Assembly (NCBI RefSeq): GCF_013283645.1
Contig: NZ_JABEKV010000004.1
Location: 610,889-674,888, forward strand
Reading direction: 5' to 3'
From: Sinorhizobium psoraleae
GTDB lineage: Bacteria > Pseudomonadota > Alphaproteobacteria > Rhizobiales > Rhizobiaceae
Length of the DNA stretch: 64,000 nt
This document shows, in pieces, positions 17,459-26,215 of this stretch. How positions within the stretch are numbered: the first letter of the stretch is position 1; each line of letters starts with the position of its first letter. A program made the translations under genes and the position numbers. The notes under the pieces were generated by a model. It was not told where the DNA came from, did no database searches, and worked only from the letters and a program-made list of their open reading frames with translations.

Positions 17459-18013
17459 TCATCCCGCAATCCGGATCGGCGTGCCGTCCGGCACCCGCGA
17501 CCAGATTTCGCGCATTTCCTCGTCGGTGACGGCGATGCAGCCGTCGGTCCAGTCGAGGAAGAGGTGGAGCCGGCCGATGAAGCCCCAGCCATTCGGCAGG
17601 CCGTGGATCATGATGTCGCCGCCGGGGTTTTCGCCGGCGGCGGCGGCGCGGGTCTTGTCGGCTGCGTCGGGATAGGAGATGTGGAGGCTCAGGTGGTAGC
17701 GCGAATTCGGGTTGCGCCAGTCGATCAGGTAGTCGCCCTCCGGCGTCCGCCGGTCGCCCTGGCGCTCCTTGTGGCCCAACGGATTGCCGCCGAGCGACAC
17801 ACTGTATTCGCCAAGCGTCGTTCCGTCGCGCAGGAGCCGCAGGGTGCGCTCGGACTTGTCGACCAGCACTTCCTTTGCCTGGAGCTCGGGCGCCGCCATT
17901 TCGGGCGGGGTGCCGGAGCCGTGGTTTCCCGCCGAAAGCGTGTAAACGCCGGCGCCGGCGATGAGGAATATCGCCGCCAAAACCGTTTGCTTCAATGTCC
18001 GTAACACCGTCAT
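17459..18013 (-). CDS. L,D-transpeptidase (YkuD domain) family protein
   Basis: 184 aa with one N-terminal membrane anchor or signal (TVLAAIFLIAGAGVYTL). The YkuD catalytic domain runs from about residue 48: VLVDKSERTLRLLRDG, GDRRTPEGDYLIDW, then the active-site region HGLPNGWGFIG...TDGCIAVTDEEM with the catalytic Cys in DGCI and the conserved His in IHG. These enzymes cross-link peptidoglycan or attach lipoproteins in the periplasm. The start at 18013 is used; the longer frame merely translates the two upstream R2 repeats. Confidence 0.9.
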   Translation of the reverse strand: MTVLRTLKQTVLAAIFLIAGAGVYTLSAGNHGSGTPPEMAAPELQAKEVLVDKSERTLRLLRDGTTLGEYSVSLGGNPLGHKERQGDRRTPEGDYLIDWRNPNSRYHLSLHISYPDAADKTRAAAAGENPGGDIMIHGLPNGWGFIGRLHLFLDWTDGCIAVTDEEMREIWSRVPDGTPIRIAG

Positions 18014-18029
18014 CGAACGTCCGTTATCG

Positions 18030-18145
18030 AGAACTAAAAAGCGGGGTGAGGAAAAGTGGGAAGCGGTTTTCCGTTCCACCCCGCGCCAAAAAAAGCGGGG
18101 TGAGGAAAAGTGTGAAGCGGTTTTCCGTCCCACCCCGCGCCGACC
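18030..18145 (-). repeat. R2 repeat, two tandem copies
   Basis: Minus-orientation units (GTGAGGAAAAGTG(G/T)GAAGCGG) with arms GCGGGGTG and CACCCCGC, period about 56 bases, just upstream of the L,D-transpeptidase gene. Confidence 0.9.
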
Positions 18146-18158
18146 ATGTTTGCCTAAA

Positions 18159-18500
18159 GGATAAAAACATGCAGCAGTTCAAAGTGCTACAGCGATTTTG
18201 TGCGTCTGAAAGCATGCACGGCGCTGCACGCATCGCTATGCAACCTACGTGCCGGTTTCGCGTTGTTCTACTACATGGCGGCCGTCTCAATCGGTGCGTG
18301 TGATCGGCGCGTTTTGCGAGCGACAAAATCGCGATTTTTCGCGCCGGGCGACGCTCCACCGCGATTCGGCCATTATTGACAGGAATGATTTCCTGTTGCT
18401 GCATAATTGCTTGAACCGGAACAGGATTTCGGGACAGAATTATGCGGCAGGTTAAAGGTGCTGCGGCGTCCTTCGCGCGTCATGTCCGACGGCAGGCGCC
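18159..18500. repeat. two R1 repeats, standard and variant outer hairpin
   Basis: At 18165-18250 is a standard copy (ATGCAGCAGTTCAAAGTGCTACAGCG, with TGCGTCTG...GCACGGCGC). At 18368-18500 a second copy has a different outer hairpin (GCATAATT.../...AATTATGC) and then AAAGGTGCTGCGGCGTCC with GCGCGTC arms. The second directly precedes the BA14K gene and may carry its promoter. Confidence 0.75.
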
Positions 18501-18521
18501 GTAGAGGAAAAGGTGAAGCCA

Positions 18522-19028
18522 ATGAAGAGGCTAGCAATCATTGCCTTGTCGCTGGCGACGGCGCTGACCAGCGTCCCGCCCGCCATGGCGTTTCCTACCA
18601 TTGTCGTGCCGAAGATCGATGTTCAGGAGGCAGAGCCGGTCCAGTACAGGCGCTACCGTGGCGGCTATCGCGGCGGCTACCGTGGTGGTTATCGCGGCGG
18701 CTATTACGGGCATCGACGCCATTACGACGATGACGATGACGAATTGGGCTGGGCGCTCGGCGGGTTAGCGGCCGGCGCGATCCTCGGCGGCCTGTTGGCG
18801 CAGCCGAGGTATTACGGCCCAAGCTACTACGATCCTGGCTACTATGGCTCGGGCTACCCGGCCTATCGCCCGCGCTACTATGGTGCGCCGCGTTATTATC
18901 GCCCGGCCTATGGCGGCAATGCGCACACGCGCTGGTGCTTTGCGCGCTACCGGTCCTACAGGGCTTACGACAACACGTTCCAGCCCTATTACGGCCCGCG
19001 CCAGCCCTGCGTCTCGCCCTACTATTGA
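18522..19028 (+). CDS. BA14K family protein
   Basis: 168 aa. The signal peptide ([22 protein letters not shown]) is followed by four GGYR repeats (about residues 46-62), an acidic cluster (DDDDDE), a Gly/Ala-rich hydrophobic hairpin ([15 protein letters not shown]), and a YY-rich linker. The C-terminal domain is the BA14K signature: [22 protein letters not shown] and a final Cys (RQPCVSPYY). BA14K was named from a Brucella immunoreactive, lectin-like protein; the family is confined largely to Rhizobiales. ATG 18522 follows GGAAAAGG. Likely periplasmic or surface. Confidence 0.9.
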   Translation: MKRLAIIALSLATALTSVPPAMAFPTIVVPKIDVQEAEPVQYRRYRGGYRGGYRGGYRGGYYGHRRHYDDDDDELGWALGGLAAGAILGGLLAQPRYYGPSYYDPGYYGSGYPAYRPRYYGAPRYYRPAYGGNAHTRWCFARYRSYRAYDNTFQPYYGPRQPCVSPYY

Positions 19029-19224
19029 CGGCGAGCCTGCGTGAGGCGATCTCAAGCGCCGTGCGCCCTTCCGGGCGCGCGAAGGTCTCGGTCGCGACGG
19101 TCCGAAGCTTTTGACGCCCGCGTCATCGAGCCGGAAGGAGCCTTGAAGCGCCGCCGACTTGCGGCGCTGCCGGATTCCGGTGATGAGCGCAGGAAGAGGG
19201 CGTTAGTGGCTGCGGCCGGGCAAA

Positions 19225-19278
19225 AAAACCGGCCACGCGGCGGACGGTAAATGGTCATCGTCCGCGGGCGGTTTTTAC
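19225..19278. terminator. hairpin with T/A runs on both sides
   Basis: The 19029-19475 gap has no gene. It contains a strong hairpin, GCGGCGGACG...CGTCCGCGGGC, with AAAAAAACC on the left and GGTTTTT on the right, so it could terminate transcription from either side. An R3-like CGGCGCGTCGGCGCC hairpin follows near 19300. Confidence 0.6.
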
Positions 19279-19475
19279 CGCACACCTCATTCCCGTTACT
19301 CGGCGCGTCGGCGCCTGAGCGAGTCCTTTGGCACCGGACGCGCGGCGCCATAGGGCGAGCGGGCGCTTTTCCGAATCGTGCGTCCTTTCGCCGGCAGATG
19401 GTATAAGGTGGCGCGTTGGATCATTTCCTCCATGAAAATCGTTCCCTCTTGAGAGAAGGGAAAAGGTGAAGCCCG

Positions 19476-19919
19476 TTGAAGATTGCAGCCACCATCGCGC
19501 TTGTGCTTATAACCGCCGCCTCCAGCGTGCCGCCGGTCGCGGCCCAGACGACGTGCATCGGCATATGCCCGCCGCTCAGGGGCGATTACGGAAAGACCTA
19601 CCGGAACAACCCCGGGGGTCCCTCCCGCCACGAGCTCTTCATCGACCGGGAGTACCGCGACTTCCTCAACAGGCGCTATCCGAGCTATGGCGGACGCTTT
19701 CGCGGCCAGCGCTACGACATCGGCATCGGCCCGGGCGCCATCGTCGGCGGCCCGCCGCCCGCCGCGCTCGACCGGGGCCGCGTGCGCCAGCGGCTCCGCT
19801 ACGACGCCACCGCGCATGCCCGCTGGTGCCGCCAGCGCTACATCTCGTACCGGTCGACCGACAACACGTTCCAGCCCTTCGACGGGCCGCGGCGGAGCTG
19901 TGACTCACCGTATAATTGA
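19476..19919 (+). CDS. BA14K family protein
   Basis: 147 aa starting at TTG 19476. The signal peptide (MKIAATIALVLITAASSVPPVAA) leads into a mature domain with two early Cys (TTCIGICPP) not found in the neighbouring paralogue, then ends with the BA14K box HARWCRQRYISYRSTDNTFQPF and SCDSPYN. It lies 450 bases after another BA14K gene and shares its C-terminal box but little else, so the two look like old paralogues. GGGAAAAGG lies about 11 bases ahead of the TTG. Confidence 0.85.
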   Translation: MKIAATIALVLITAASSVPPVAAQTTCIGICPPLRGDYGKTYRNNPGGPSRHELFIDREYRDFLNRRYPSYGGRFRGQRYDIGIGPGAIVGGPPPAALDRGRVRQRLRYDATAHARWCRQRYISYRSTDNTFQPFDGPRRSCDSPYN

Positions 19920-20052
19920 GGCTGGGTAGACAGCGCCGGAGTGTGTTGCCGCCGGAATCGGGCGAGGCCGTTGAGGGAAGGGCGCCTCGCTTGCGACCTA
20001 CGCGTCTAAATCGACTGCGATTCAAGCGGTAGCTGGACGAGGAGAAAATCCG

Positions 20053-20535
20053 GTGACCAGCGAAAAGACTGAAGGATACGAGCTCCGGCTGGAGCGCCTC
20101 CTGGATGCGCCGCGCGCGAAAGTGTGGCGCTGCTGGACGGAGCCCAGGCTCCTAGAGCAATGGTTCGCGCCGCAGTCCTGGACGACCGAGGTGAAGACGC
20201 TGGAGCCGCGCCCCGGCGGCACGTCTCACATCGTCATGCGCGGCCCGAACGGCGAGGAGTCCGACGGCGTCGGCGTGTTCCTGGAAGCGGTTCCGGAGCG
20301 TCGGCTGGTGTTCACCAACGCCTTTGCCCCGGGCTGGATCCCCTCCGCCCAACCGGCGGTCGTTCCCTTCATGACCACGATCGTCGAGATGTCCGATGAA
20401 GGCGGCAAGACCCGCCATGTGGTGCGCGCCCTGCACTGGACCGAGGAGGCGCGCAAACAGCACGAGGAGAGGGGCTTTTATGAAGGCTGGCGACAGACGA
20501 CCGGCCAGCTCGAAGCTCTCGCCCGGACGCTCTGA
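20053..20535 (+). CDS. SRPBCC / AHSA1-like domain protein
   Basis: 160 aa, the START-like hydrophobic-pocket fold: YELRLERLLDAPRAKVWRCWTEPRLLEQWFAP at the N-terminus and RHVVRALHWTEEARKQHEERGFYEGWRQTTGQLEAL at the C-terminus, both standard for the AHSA1/polyketide-cyclase-like group. These bind lipids or small ligands; no enzyme residues are evident. The GTG start follows GAGGAG. An ArsR regulator often accompanies this family but none is here. Confidence 0.85.
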   Translation: MTSEKTEGYELRLERLLDAPRAKVWRCWTEPRLLEQWFAPQSWTTEVKTLEPRPGGTSHIVMRGPNGEESDGVGVFLEAVPERRLVFTNAFAPGWIPSAQPAVVPFMTTIVEMSDEGGKTRHVVRALHWTEEARKQHEERGFYEGWRQTTGQLEALARTL

Positions 20536-20799
20536 ACCGGCCCCCAAGGATAACGGAAGGCCGCACACCACGGTCGCCGCCGAGCCGGGCCTGACCGGTA
20601 GCGCCGCTTCAATGTTGCCCGGATCAAGTCGATGCGGCAGCGCACAATGGCGGTTGTCCTTGACGGCTCATTTTCATATAAGGGCACCACTCACCACGGA
20701 CCCGGTGAAACTCCGGGTGGCTCTTCTGGCCGCCGATCCGCCAGACAACGCAACAGCATCAAATCCAAGCAAGCCGGACCTCCCGCCTGCGGCGATAGA

Positions 20800-20860
20800 G
20801 AGTGTTACAGCGACCTTTGTGCGTCCGAAAAGACGCATGGCGCCGTAGCGCAGCACTTTT
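20800..20860 (+). repeat. R1 repeat, half element
   Basis: TTACAGCGACCTTTGTGCGTCCGAAAAGACGCATGGCGC: the inner hairpin half of R1 (TGCGTC/GACGCA arms). It ends about 15 bases before the SulP start codon. Confidence 0.8.
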
Positions 20861-20873
20861 GCGAAGAAAAATC

Positions 20874-22358
20874 ATGAAATTGACAATTGCCAGCTACAAA
20901 CGCGAATGGTTCTCCAACATCCGCGCCGACGTCCTTTCGGGCATCGTCGTGGCGCTTGCCCTGATACCGGAGGCGATCGGCTTCTCGGTCATCGCGGGCG
21001 TCGATCCGAAGGTGGGGCTGTTCGCCTCCTTCGCCATTGCCTGTGTTTCCGCCTTCGCCGGCGGCCGTCCGGGCATGATTTCGGCGGCGACCGCCGCTAC
21101 CGCCGTGCTGATGGTCACGCTCGTCAAGGAGCACGGCCTCGAATACCTCTTCGCCGCAACGCTGCTGATGGGCCTCATCCAGATCGCAGCCGGCTTCCTG
21201 AAGCTCGGCCGGGTCATGCGCTTTGTCTCTCGCTCGGTCATCACCGGCTTCGTCAACGCGCTTGCCATCCTGATCTTCATGGCGCAGCTTCCCGAACTCG
21301 TCGGCGTGCCGCAGGCGACTTATGTGATGATCGCGGCGGGATTGGCGATCATCTATCTCTTCCCCTATGTCACAAAGGCCGTTCCTTCGCCTCTGGTCGC
21401 GATCGCCGTTCTGACCGGCATCGCCTACTGGACCGGCATGGATATCCGCACCGTCGGCGATCTTGGCGAATTGCCCTCGAGCCTGCCGATCCTTGCCCTG
21501 CCTCACGTGCCGTTCACGCTCGAGACGCTGCAGATCATCTTCCCCTATTCGGTGGCGCTGGCCGCGGTGGGGCTGCTTGAATCCCTGCTGACCGCCCAGA
21601 TCGTCGACGACATGACGGACACGACGAGCAACAAGAGCCAGGAATGCATCGGCCAGGGGGCGAGCAACATCGCTTCCGGCCTCATCGGCGGGATGGGCGG
21701 CTGCGCCATGATCGGCCAGTCGGTCATCAATGTCAGTTCCGGCGGGCGAGGGCGGCTCTCGACCTTCGTCGCCGGCGCCTTTCTCCTCTTCCTCATCCTC
21801 GTTCTCGACGATCTCGTGCGGATCATTCCGATGGCCGCTCTCGTCGCCGTCATGATCATGGTGTCGATCGGCACCTTCTCCTGGCGCTCGATCCTCGATC
21901 TCGGCCGCAATCCGCTGCCGTCCTCCGTCGTCATGCTTGCGACGGTCGTAACCACGGTCGGCACGCACGATCTGGCCAAGGGGGTGCTCGTCGGCGTGCT
22001 GCTCTCCGGCGTGTTCTTTGCCGGCAAGGTCGCGCGCCTCTTCCATGTGCGCTCGACGGTCGACGAGAGCGGGAAGGTGCGCACCTATCATGTCGACGGC
22101 GAGATCTTCTTCGCTTCGACCGAGGCCTTCATCGCTGCCTTCGACTTCGCCGAGCCGCTCGAGAAGGCCGTCATCGATGTCAGCGAGGCGCATCTCTGGG
22201 ACATCACCGCCGTCGGCGCGCTCGACAAGGTGGTGCTCAAATTCCGCCGCCATAACGTCGCCGTCGAGGTCATCGGCCTCAACGAGGCGAGCGCGCATAT
22301 GCTCGACCGGTTCGCCGTGCACGACAAGGGTGAGGGCGGGGCACTGACGGCGCATTGA
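20874..22358 (+). CDS. SulP family inorganic anion transporter
   Basis: 494 aa. The N-terminal 380 residues form the SulP membrane domain, around a dozen hydrophobic helices, beginning [29 protein letters not shown], the conserved SulP entry motif. The [28 protein letters not shown] segment is the second SulP signature. A cytoplasmic STAS domain (about 405-490, [17 protein letters not shown]) closes the protein. Substrates in the family are sulfate, bicarbonate, dicarboxylates or molybdate; the substrate here is not determinable. ATG 20874 is chosen over the frame extending into the R1 element. Confidence 0.93.
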   Translation: MKLTIASYKREWFSNIRADVLSGIVVALALIPEAIGFSVIAGVDPKVGLFASFAIACVSAFAGGRPGMISAATAATAVLMVTLVKEHGLEYLFAATLLMGLIQIAAGFLKLGRVMRFVSRSVITGFVNALAILIFMAQLPELVGVPQATYVMIAAGLAIIYLFPYVTKAVPSPLVAIAVLTGIAYWTGMDIRTVGDLGELPSSLPILALPHVPFTLETLQIIFPYSVALAAVGLLESLLTAQIVDDMTDTTSNKSQECIGQGASNIASGLIGGMGGCAMIGQSVINVSSGGRGRLSTFVAGAFLLFLILVLDDLVRIIPMAALVAVMIMVSIGTFSWRSILDLGRNPLPSSVVMLATVVTTVGTHDLAKGVLVGVLLSGVFFAGKVARLFHVRSTVDESGKVRTYHVDGEIFFASTEAFIAAFDFAEPLEKAVIDVSEAHLWDITAVGALDKVVLKFRRHNVAVEVIGLNEASAHMLDRFAVHDKGEGGALTAH

Positions 22359-22445
22359 GCGGGCCGGCAACGGAACCCACATGGCAGTCGCGGCCCTTCC
22401 GGCTGGAAACCGGCGATGGCTGGCAGGTGGGTTCCTGCCGTGCGT
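22359..22445. terminator. possible SulP terminator
   Basis: GGAACCCAC near 22372 pairs with GTGGGTTCC near 22427 across a long loop, and GTTTTTCTTTC follows. The long loop makes this a weak call. Confidence 0.35.
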
Positions 22446-22600
22446 TTTTCTTTCTTCGGGCAGTTTCCTGCTTGGAAACGCACCTTCTCCGATCGCCGTA
22501 GCGCCGCAAGCGTCCGGCGGAGGGCTCCAATGGCCTGCGTACCTGGCGGTGTGGTAAGGTCGCCGTTCGGCCCATCTGGAGAGGCCATCTGGAGAGTGCC

Positions 22601-23410
22601 ATGACGGGTGCATCGACGTTCAACGCCAGCACTGGTGAGGGTTATGAGCTGCAGATGGGGCGTTGGAGCCGCCGGCTTGCTGTTCCATTTCTGGCATTCG
22701 CCGGGGCCTCGAGCGGTGAACGCGTGCTGGACGTCGGCTGCGGCACCGGCAGCCTCACGTTTCTATTGTCCGAGCGGTCCGACCTCGAAGCGATCTGCGG
22801 AATAGACTACGCGCCCGCCTACATCGAGCACGCCGCCCGCAGCAATTCGGATCCGCGCGTCTCCTTCCGCGTCGGCGACGCATGCGCTCTGCCTTTCCCG
22901 GACGCGGCGTTCGACCGGGTCCTGTCGCTCCTGATGCTGCACTTCGTTTCCGAGCCGCATCGGGCCGTGGCGGAGATGCGCCGCGTCGCGCGGCCGGGAG
23001 CGACGGTCGCGGCCACCGTATGGGATGCACGCGGCGGCTTCGTGGCGGGTCGCATGTTCCTCGATACCGCGGCTGCGCTTGATCCCACCGCTGGATTGCT
23101 TCGGGCGCGCGCCTGCACGCGTCCGATGACCCGGCCGGGCGAACTGGAATCGGCCTGGCGTCAGGCCGGCCTTGCCGAGGTCGAGACGGCAGAGCTTGCG
23201 ATACGCATGGAGTACTCTTCCTTCGACGACTACTGGGCGCCATACCTCGGCAAGGATGGGCCGGGTGCCGAATATGTCGCGACACTCGATGACAAGGCAC
23301 GCATGAGACTGCGCGATGCGGTCCGTTCCGCTTACCTCGACGGTGACGTCGATGGTCCGCGATCCTACATGGCGGTCGCCTGGGCCGTGAAGGGAATCGT
23401 GGCGCCCTGA
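22601..23410 (+). CDS. class I SAM-dependent methyltransferase
   Basis: 269 aa. The SAM pocket reads VLDVGCGTGSLTFLL, followed by ICGIDYAP, the VGDACALPFPDAAFDRVLSLLMLHFV block and MRRVARPGATVAATVWD. This is the Methyltransf_11/25 small-molecule type with a C-terminal cap containing YSSFDDYWAPYLGKDGP. The ATG follows GGAGAGTGCC. Immediately after the stop lies a fragment of a SulP gene end. Its substrate is unknown. Confidence 0.85.
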   Translation: MTGASTFNASTGEGYELQMGRWSRRLAVPFLAFAGASSGERVLDVGCGTGSLTFLLSERSDLEAICGIDYAPAYIEHAARSNSDPRVSFRVGDACALPFPDAAFDRVLSLLMLHFVSEPHRAVAEMRRVARPGATVAATVWDARGGFVAGRMFLDTAAALDPTAGLLRARACTRPMTRPGELESAWRQAGLAEVETAELAIRMEYSSFDDYWAPYLGKDGPGAEYVATLDDKARMRLRDAVRSAYLDGDVDGPRSYMAVAWAVKGIVAP

Positions 23411-23475
23411 GCCTGCGAAGCGCGCATGTGCTCGATCGGCTCGCCGTGCATGATAAAGGCGAGGGCGGGGCGGCG
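23411..23475 (+). pseudogene. remnant of a SulP transporter 3' end
   Basis: 23424-23472 translates [17 protein letters not shown], matching [17 protein letters not shown] at the end of the SulP gene ending at 22358. Differences include synonymous changes, so this is an old paralogous tail rather than a fresh copy. Everything upstream of it has been replaced by the methyltransferase gene. Confidence 0.75.
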
Positions 23476-23480
23476 CAGCG

Positions 23481-23695
23481 CCCCCTCATTCCTGTGCTCG
23501 TCACAGGAATCCAGCAGCGGCCAAGTCCTTGGGCGCGAAAGACTCCGCTGGATCGCCAGCGCTCGGCCGTTCCAGGCCCTATTCCACGGTCCGGCTTCCG
23601 ATGTGTCCCCCGCCACGTCCAGGCGCTGAATGCAAGTCATTCACGGCGCGGACGCGCCGTGGCTGGACTCCTGTGACAAGCACAGGAGTGAGGGC
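23481..23695. repeat. pair of R3 repeats facing each other
   Basis: The left copy at 23481-23541 (CTCATTCCTGTGCTCGTCACAGG, arms CAAGTCCTTGGGCGC) and the right copy at 23641-23693 (CACGGCGCGGACGCGCCGTG arms, core CTCCTGTG/CACAGGAG). The right copy shows a compensated C-G pair in its core. Confidence 0.85.
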
Positions 23696-23759
23696 GGGAG
23701 AGAGCACTGTCGGCCGGTACGGGAACGGGAGCTCTCCGCAGTTCCGGACGGAAGCTGGA

Positions 23760-23875
23760 ATTGCTTACAGCGCCGCGCGTCCAACCGGACGCGCAAAGAT
23801 CGCTGTAGCACTTTGAATTGCTGCATGATTTTGTCCTTAAATCGATTCCGATTTAAGGAATCATGCAGGAGGCCG
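23760..23875 (-). repeat. R1 repeat, full length
   Basis: Contains both hairpins: GCGCGTCC...GGACGCGC and the outer CATGATT...CCTTAAATCG...CGATTTAAGG...AATCATG, with the core AGCACTTTGAATTGCTGCA between them. Its right end supplies the last codons and stop of the minus-strand methyltransferase. Confidence 0.9.
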
Positions 23876-24662
23876 GACGCTCCGCCATCACCAGCAGCAG
23901 GAAGGCGGCGAGGTCTCGCCAGCGGGTGAACCGGGGAACGGCGTCGCAGGCCTCGGGCGATGGCTGCGGCTCTTCAATTAGCCTGATCCGGAACCCGGCC
24001 GCGGCGATCGCGTTGAGGTAATCGCCGATCGTTCGGGGAAAGCGCGGCACGGCGAACGGCACGACCTCCTCGTCTTTCGGACGATCTCCGAAGCGCCAGT
24101 GCTCGGTGAAGCTGGTCCGGTCGAAATAGTTCGACACGCAGAGCGCCACCGTGCCTCCTTCGCGATCCTTCTCCCAATGCAGCCCTGGCGTGATGAAGCA
24201 GGGATGAAGAACACTGAAGGCAATGAAGCCGCCGGGGCGCAGCAGCCGATGGGCCTCCTTCATCGCGCCTTCGAAATCGGGTCCGTCCATCAACGCCATG
24301 GTGGAAAGGACGGCATCGAAGGAAGCATCGGGAAACCCTGTGTCGGCGCTGTAGGACGACACCCTGTAGCTGATCCCCAGCGGGTCGGCCTCTTCCTCCC
24401 GGCGGGCGTGATCGATCAGCCGTTCGGAAATGTCGATGCCGGTCAGCCGGGCTCCCATCCGTGCGAGCCGCCGCGTGTTCGTGCCCTCGCCACAGCCGAA
24501 ATCGATGACGTCAAGGCCATCGAGCGGCGGCAGGAATTCCTGAAATGCAGGGAAGGTGAAGCGGTCGCGGTAAACGTCGTAGCCACCCCGGACATCGCGC
24601 GTCCACTGATCGGCATTCGCGTTCCAGCGCGCGGCCACTTCGGCGTGAGACCCATCCGTCAT
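23853..24662 (-). CDS. class I SAM-dependent methyltransferase
   Basis: 269 aa. VIDFGCGEGTNTRRLARMGARLTGIDIS forms the SAM site, with SFDAVLSTMALMDGPD and LLRPGGFIAFSVLHPCF as later motifs. The FAVPRFPRTIGDYLNAIAAAGF segment is typical of UbiE-like enzymes of unknown substrate in Rhizobiales. The start at 24662 has GGAGG upstream. The last six residues (ASCMIP) and the stop are encoded by the R1 repeat, so the insertion has replaced the original C-terminus without harming the core fold. Confidence 0.85.
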   Translation of the reverse strand: MTDGSHAEVAARWNANADQWTRDVRGGYDVYRDRFTFPAFQEFLPPLDGLDVIDFGCGEGTNTRRLARMGARLTGIDISERLIDHARREEEADPLGISYRVSSYSADTGFPDASFDAVLSTMALMDGPDFEGAMKEAHRLLRPGGFIAFSVLHPCFITPGLHWEKDREGGTVALCVSNYFDRTSFTEHWRFGDRPKDEEVVPFAVPRFPRTIGDYLNAIAAAGFRIRLIEEPQPSPEACDAVPRFTRWRDLAAFLLLVMAERPASCMIP

Positions 24663-24675
24663 TGCGCAACCTCCT

Positions 24676-24745
24676 GCTGCATGATTCCTTAAATCGGAAT
24701 CGATTCATGGGCAAAGCCATGCGGAAATTCAAAGTGCCACCGGTT
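24676..24745 (+). repeat. R1 repeat, degenerate
   Basis: GCATGATTCCTTAAATCGGAATCGATTCATG then AAATTCAAAGTGCCACCGG. It lies between two divergent genes and faces the R1 copy at the other end of the methyltransferase, so that gene is bracketed by inverted R1 elements. Confidence 0.75.
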
Positions 24746-24865
24746 ACGTGCCAGGCGGAGGCAGCGCGCTCCCAATCCGGCGAAGTGTCCACAGAAACAA
24801 TGCAGTTTGAGGATACCCACCCGCAGGCGCTTCGGGTAGCGTGCGCATCAGGATTAGGAGGATAC

Positions 24866-26164
24866 ATGGGCCTATCAGATATTTTCGGTCGACTGGTCGC
24901 ACTGATCGGCGCCGTAGCAATCCGTTTGCGGCACCAGGACGGTGATTCTCTGGAACCGGCCTATGGCAGCGCACCGAAAATCCCGAGAGCCAAGCCGCAG
25001 GGCATTCCGACCCTGAAGATGCCGACAGCCAGGGGATGGACAGCGGAGCAAGTGCCGATTGCGGCGGCCGGGCTCAAGGTGAACGCATTTGCGGCCGGGC
25101 TCAAACATCCCCGTTGGATTCACGTGTTGCCGAATGGCGACGTGCTGGTCGCCGAGGCACTGAGCGAGCCGGGGGGCATCAAATCCGCCTTCGACTACGC
25201 CATGTTCAGCACAATGAAGCGCGCCGCCGCAGTGGGCGCAAGTCCGAACCGCATCACGCTGTTGCGGGATGCGGATGGCGACGGCGAGGCCGAGACACGT
25301 ACGGCATTTCTCGAGGGACTCAATCAGCCGTTCGGCATGGCGTTGCTGGGCGATACGTTGTACGTCGGCAACACGGACGGGGTGGTTGCATTCCCGTATG
25401 CAGCGGGCGACACGCGTATCGGCGCGACGGGGCGAAAGCTGACGGACTTCAAGCCCGGCGGGCATTGGACGCGGAGCCTGCTTGCGAGTCGCGATGGACG
25501 AAAGCTTTTCATCGGCGTCGGTTCGCTCAGCAACATAGGCGAGCGCGGCATGGCGGCAGAGGAAGGCCGGGCCGCCATCCACGAGCTTGACCTCGAGAGT
25601 GGCGAGTGCCGCATATTTGCCTCCGGCCTGCGCAACCCGGTGGGCATGGCGTGGGAGCCAACGACGGATGCGCTCTGGACGGTGGTCAATGAGCGCGACG
25701 GCCTGGGCGACGAAACGCCGCCCGACTATCTGACATCAGTGCGCGACGGCGGCTTCTACGGATGGCCCTATTGCTACTGGGGGCAGATCGTGGACGACCG
25801 GGTGCCGCAGGACCCGGCGATGGTCGCAACCGCACTGACGCCGGACTATGCCTTGGGCGGGCACACTGCATCGCTCGGCCTTTGCTGGCTTCCCGCCGGC
25901 ACTCTGCCCGGCTTCCCGGACGGTATGGTCATCGGGCAGCATGGCTCCTGGAACCGCAGCACGCTGCGCGGCTACAAGGTTGTCTTCGTGCCGTTCGTGA
26001 ATGGACGTCCAGCCGGGCCTCCGCGCGACATTCTGACCGGTTTCCTTTCGCCTGACGAGCGGGCGTCCTATGGGCGGCCGGTTGGGGTTACCATCGGCCC
26101 GGACGGCTCGCTGTTGGTGGCGGACGATGTCGGCGATGTGATCTGGCGCGTGACGGGCGAGTGA
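24866..26164 (+). CDS. PQQ-dependent sugar dehydrogenase / L-sorbosone dehydrogenase-like
   Basis: 432 aa, a beta-propeller of the glucose/sorbosone dehydrogenase family. Characteristic text: LKHPRWIHVLPNGDVLVAEAL, LGDTLYVGNTDGVVAFPY, SGLRNPVGMAWEPTTDALWTVVNERDGLGD and GLCWLPAGTLPGFPDGMVIGQHGSWNRSTLRGYKVVFVPF. Relatives oxidise aldoses using PQQ in the periplasm. The N-terminus (LVALIGAVAI) is only weakly hydrophobic, so export is uncertain. ATG 24866 has TAGGAGG just upstream, and the longer open frame from 24662 reads through R1, so it is rejected. Confidence 0.88.
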   Translation: MGLSDIFGRLVALIGAVAIRLRHQDGDSLEPAYGSAPKIPRAKPQGIPTLKMPTARGWTAEQVPIAAAGLKVNAFAAGLKHPRWIHVLPNGDVLVAEALSEPGGIKSAFDYAMFSTMKRAAAVGASPNRITLLRDADGDGEAETRTAFLEGLNQPFGMALLGDTLYVGNTDGVVAFPYAAGDTRIGATGRKLTDFKPGGHWTRSLLASRDGRKLFIGVGSLSNIGERGMAAEEGRAAIHELDLESGECRIFASGLRNPVGMAWEPTTDALWTVVNERDGLGDETPPDYLTSVRDGGFYGWPYCYWGQIVDDRVPQDPAMVATALTPDYALGGHTASLGLCWLPAGTLPGFPDGMVIGQHGSWNRSTLRGYKVVFVPFVNGRPAGPPRDILTGFLSPDERASYGRPVGVTIGPDGSLLVADDVGDVIWRVTGE

Positions 26165-26215
26165 GGCTGAACGCGCAACGGGTGCCGCGCAGCGCAGGGG
26201 GGCGTTGCGCGCTTG

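Noticed and set aside
20805..22613. 602-aa minus-strand open frame opposite the SulP gene
   Set aside because: It is a GC-skew shadow: His/Arg/Asp-rich text with no motifs, while the plus strand has clear SulP and STAS signatures.
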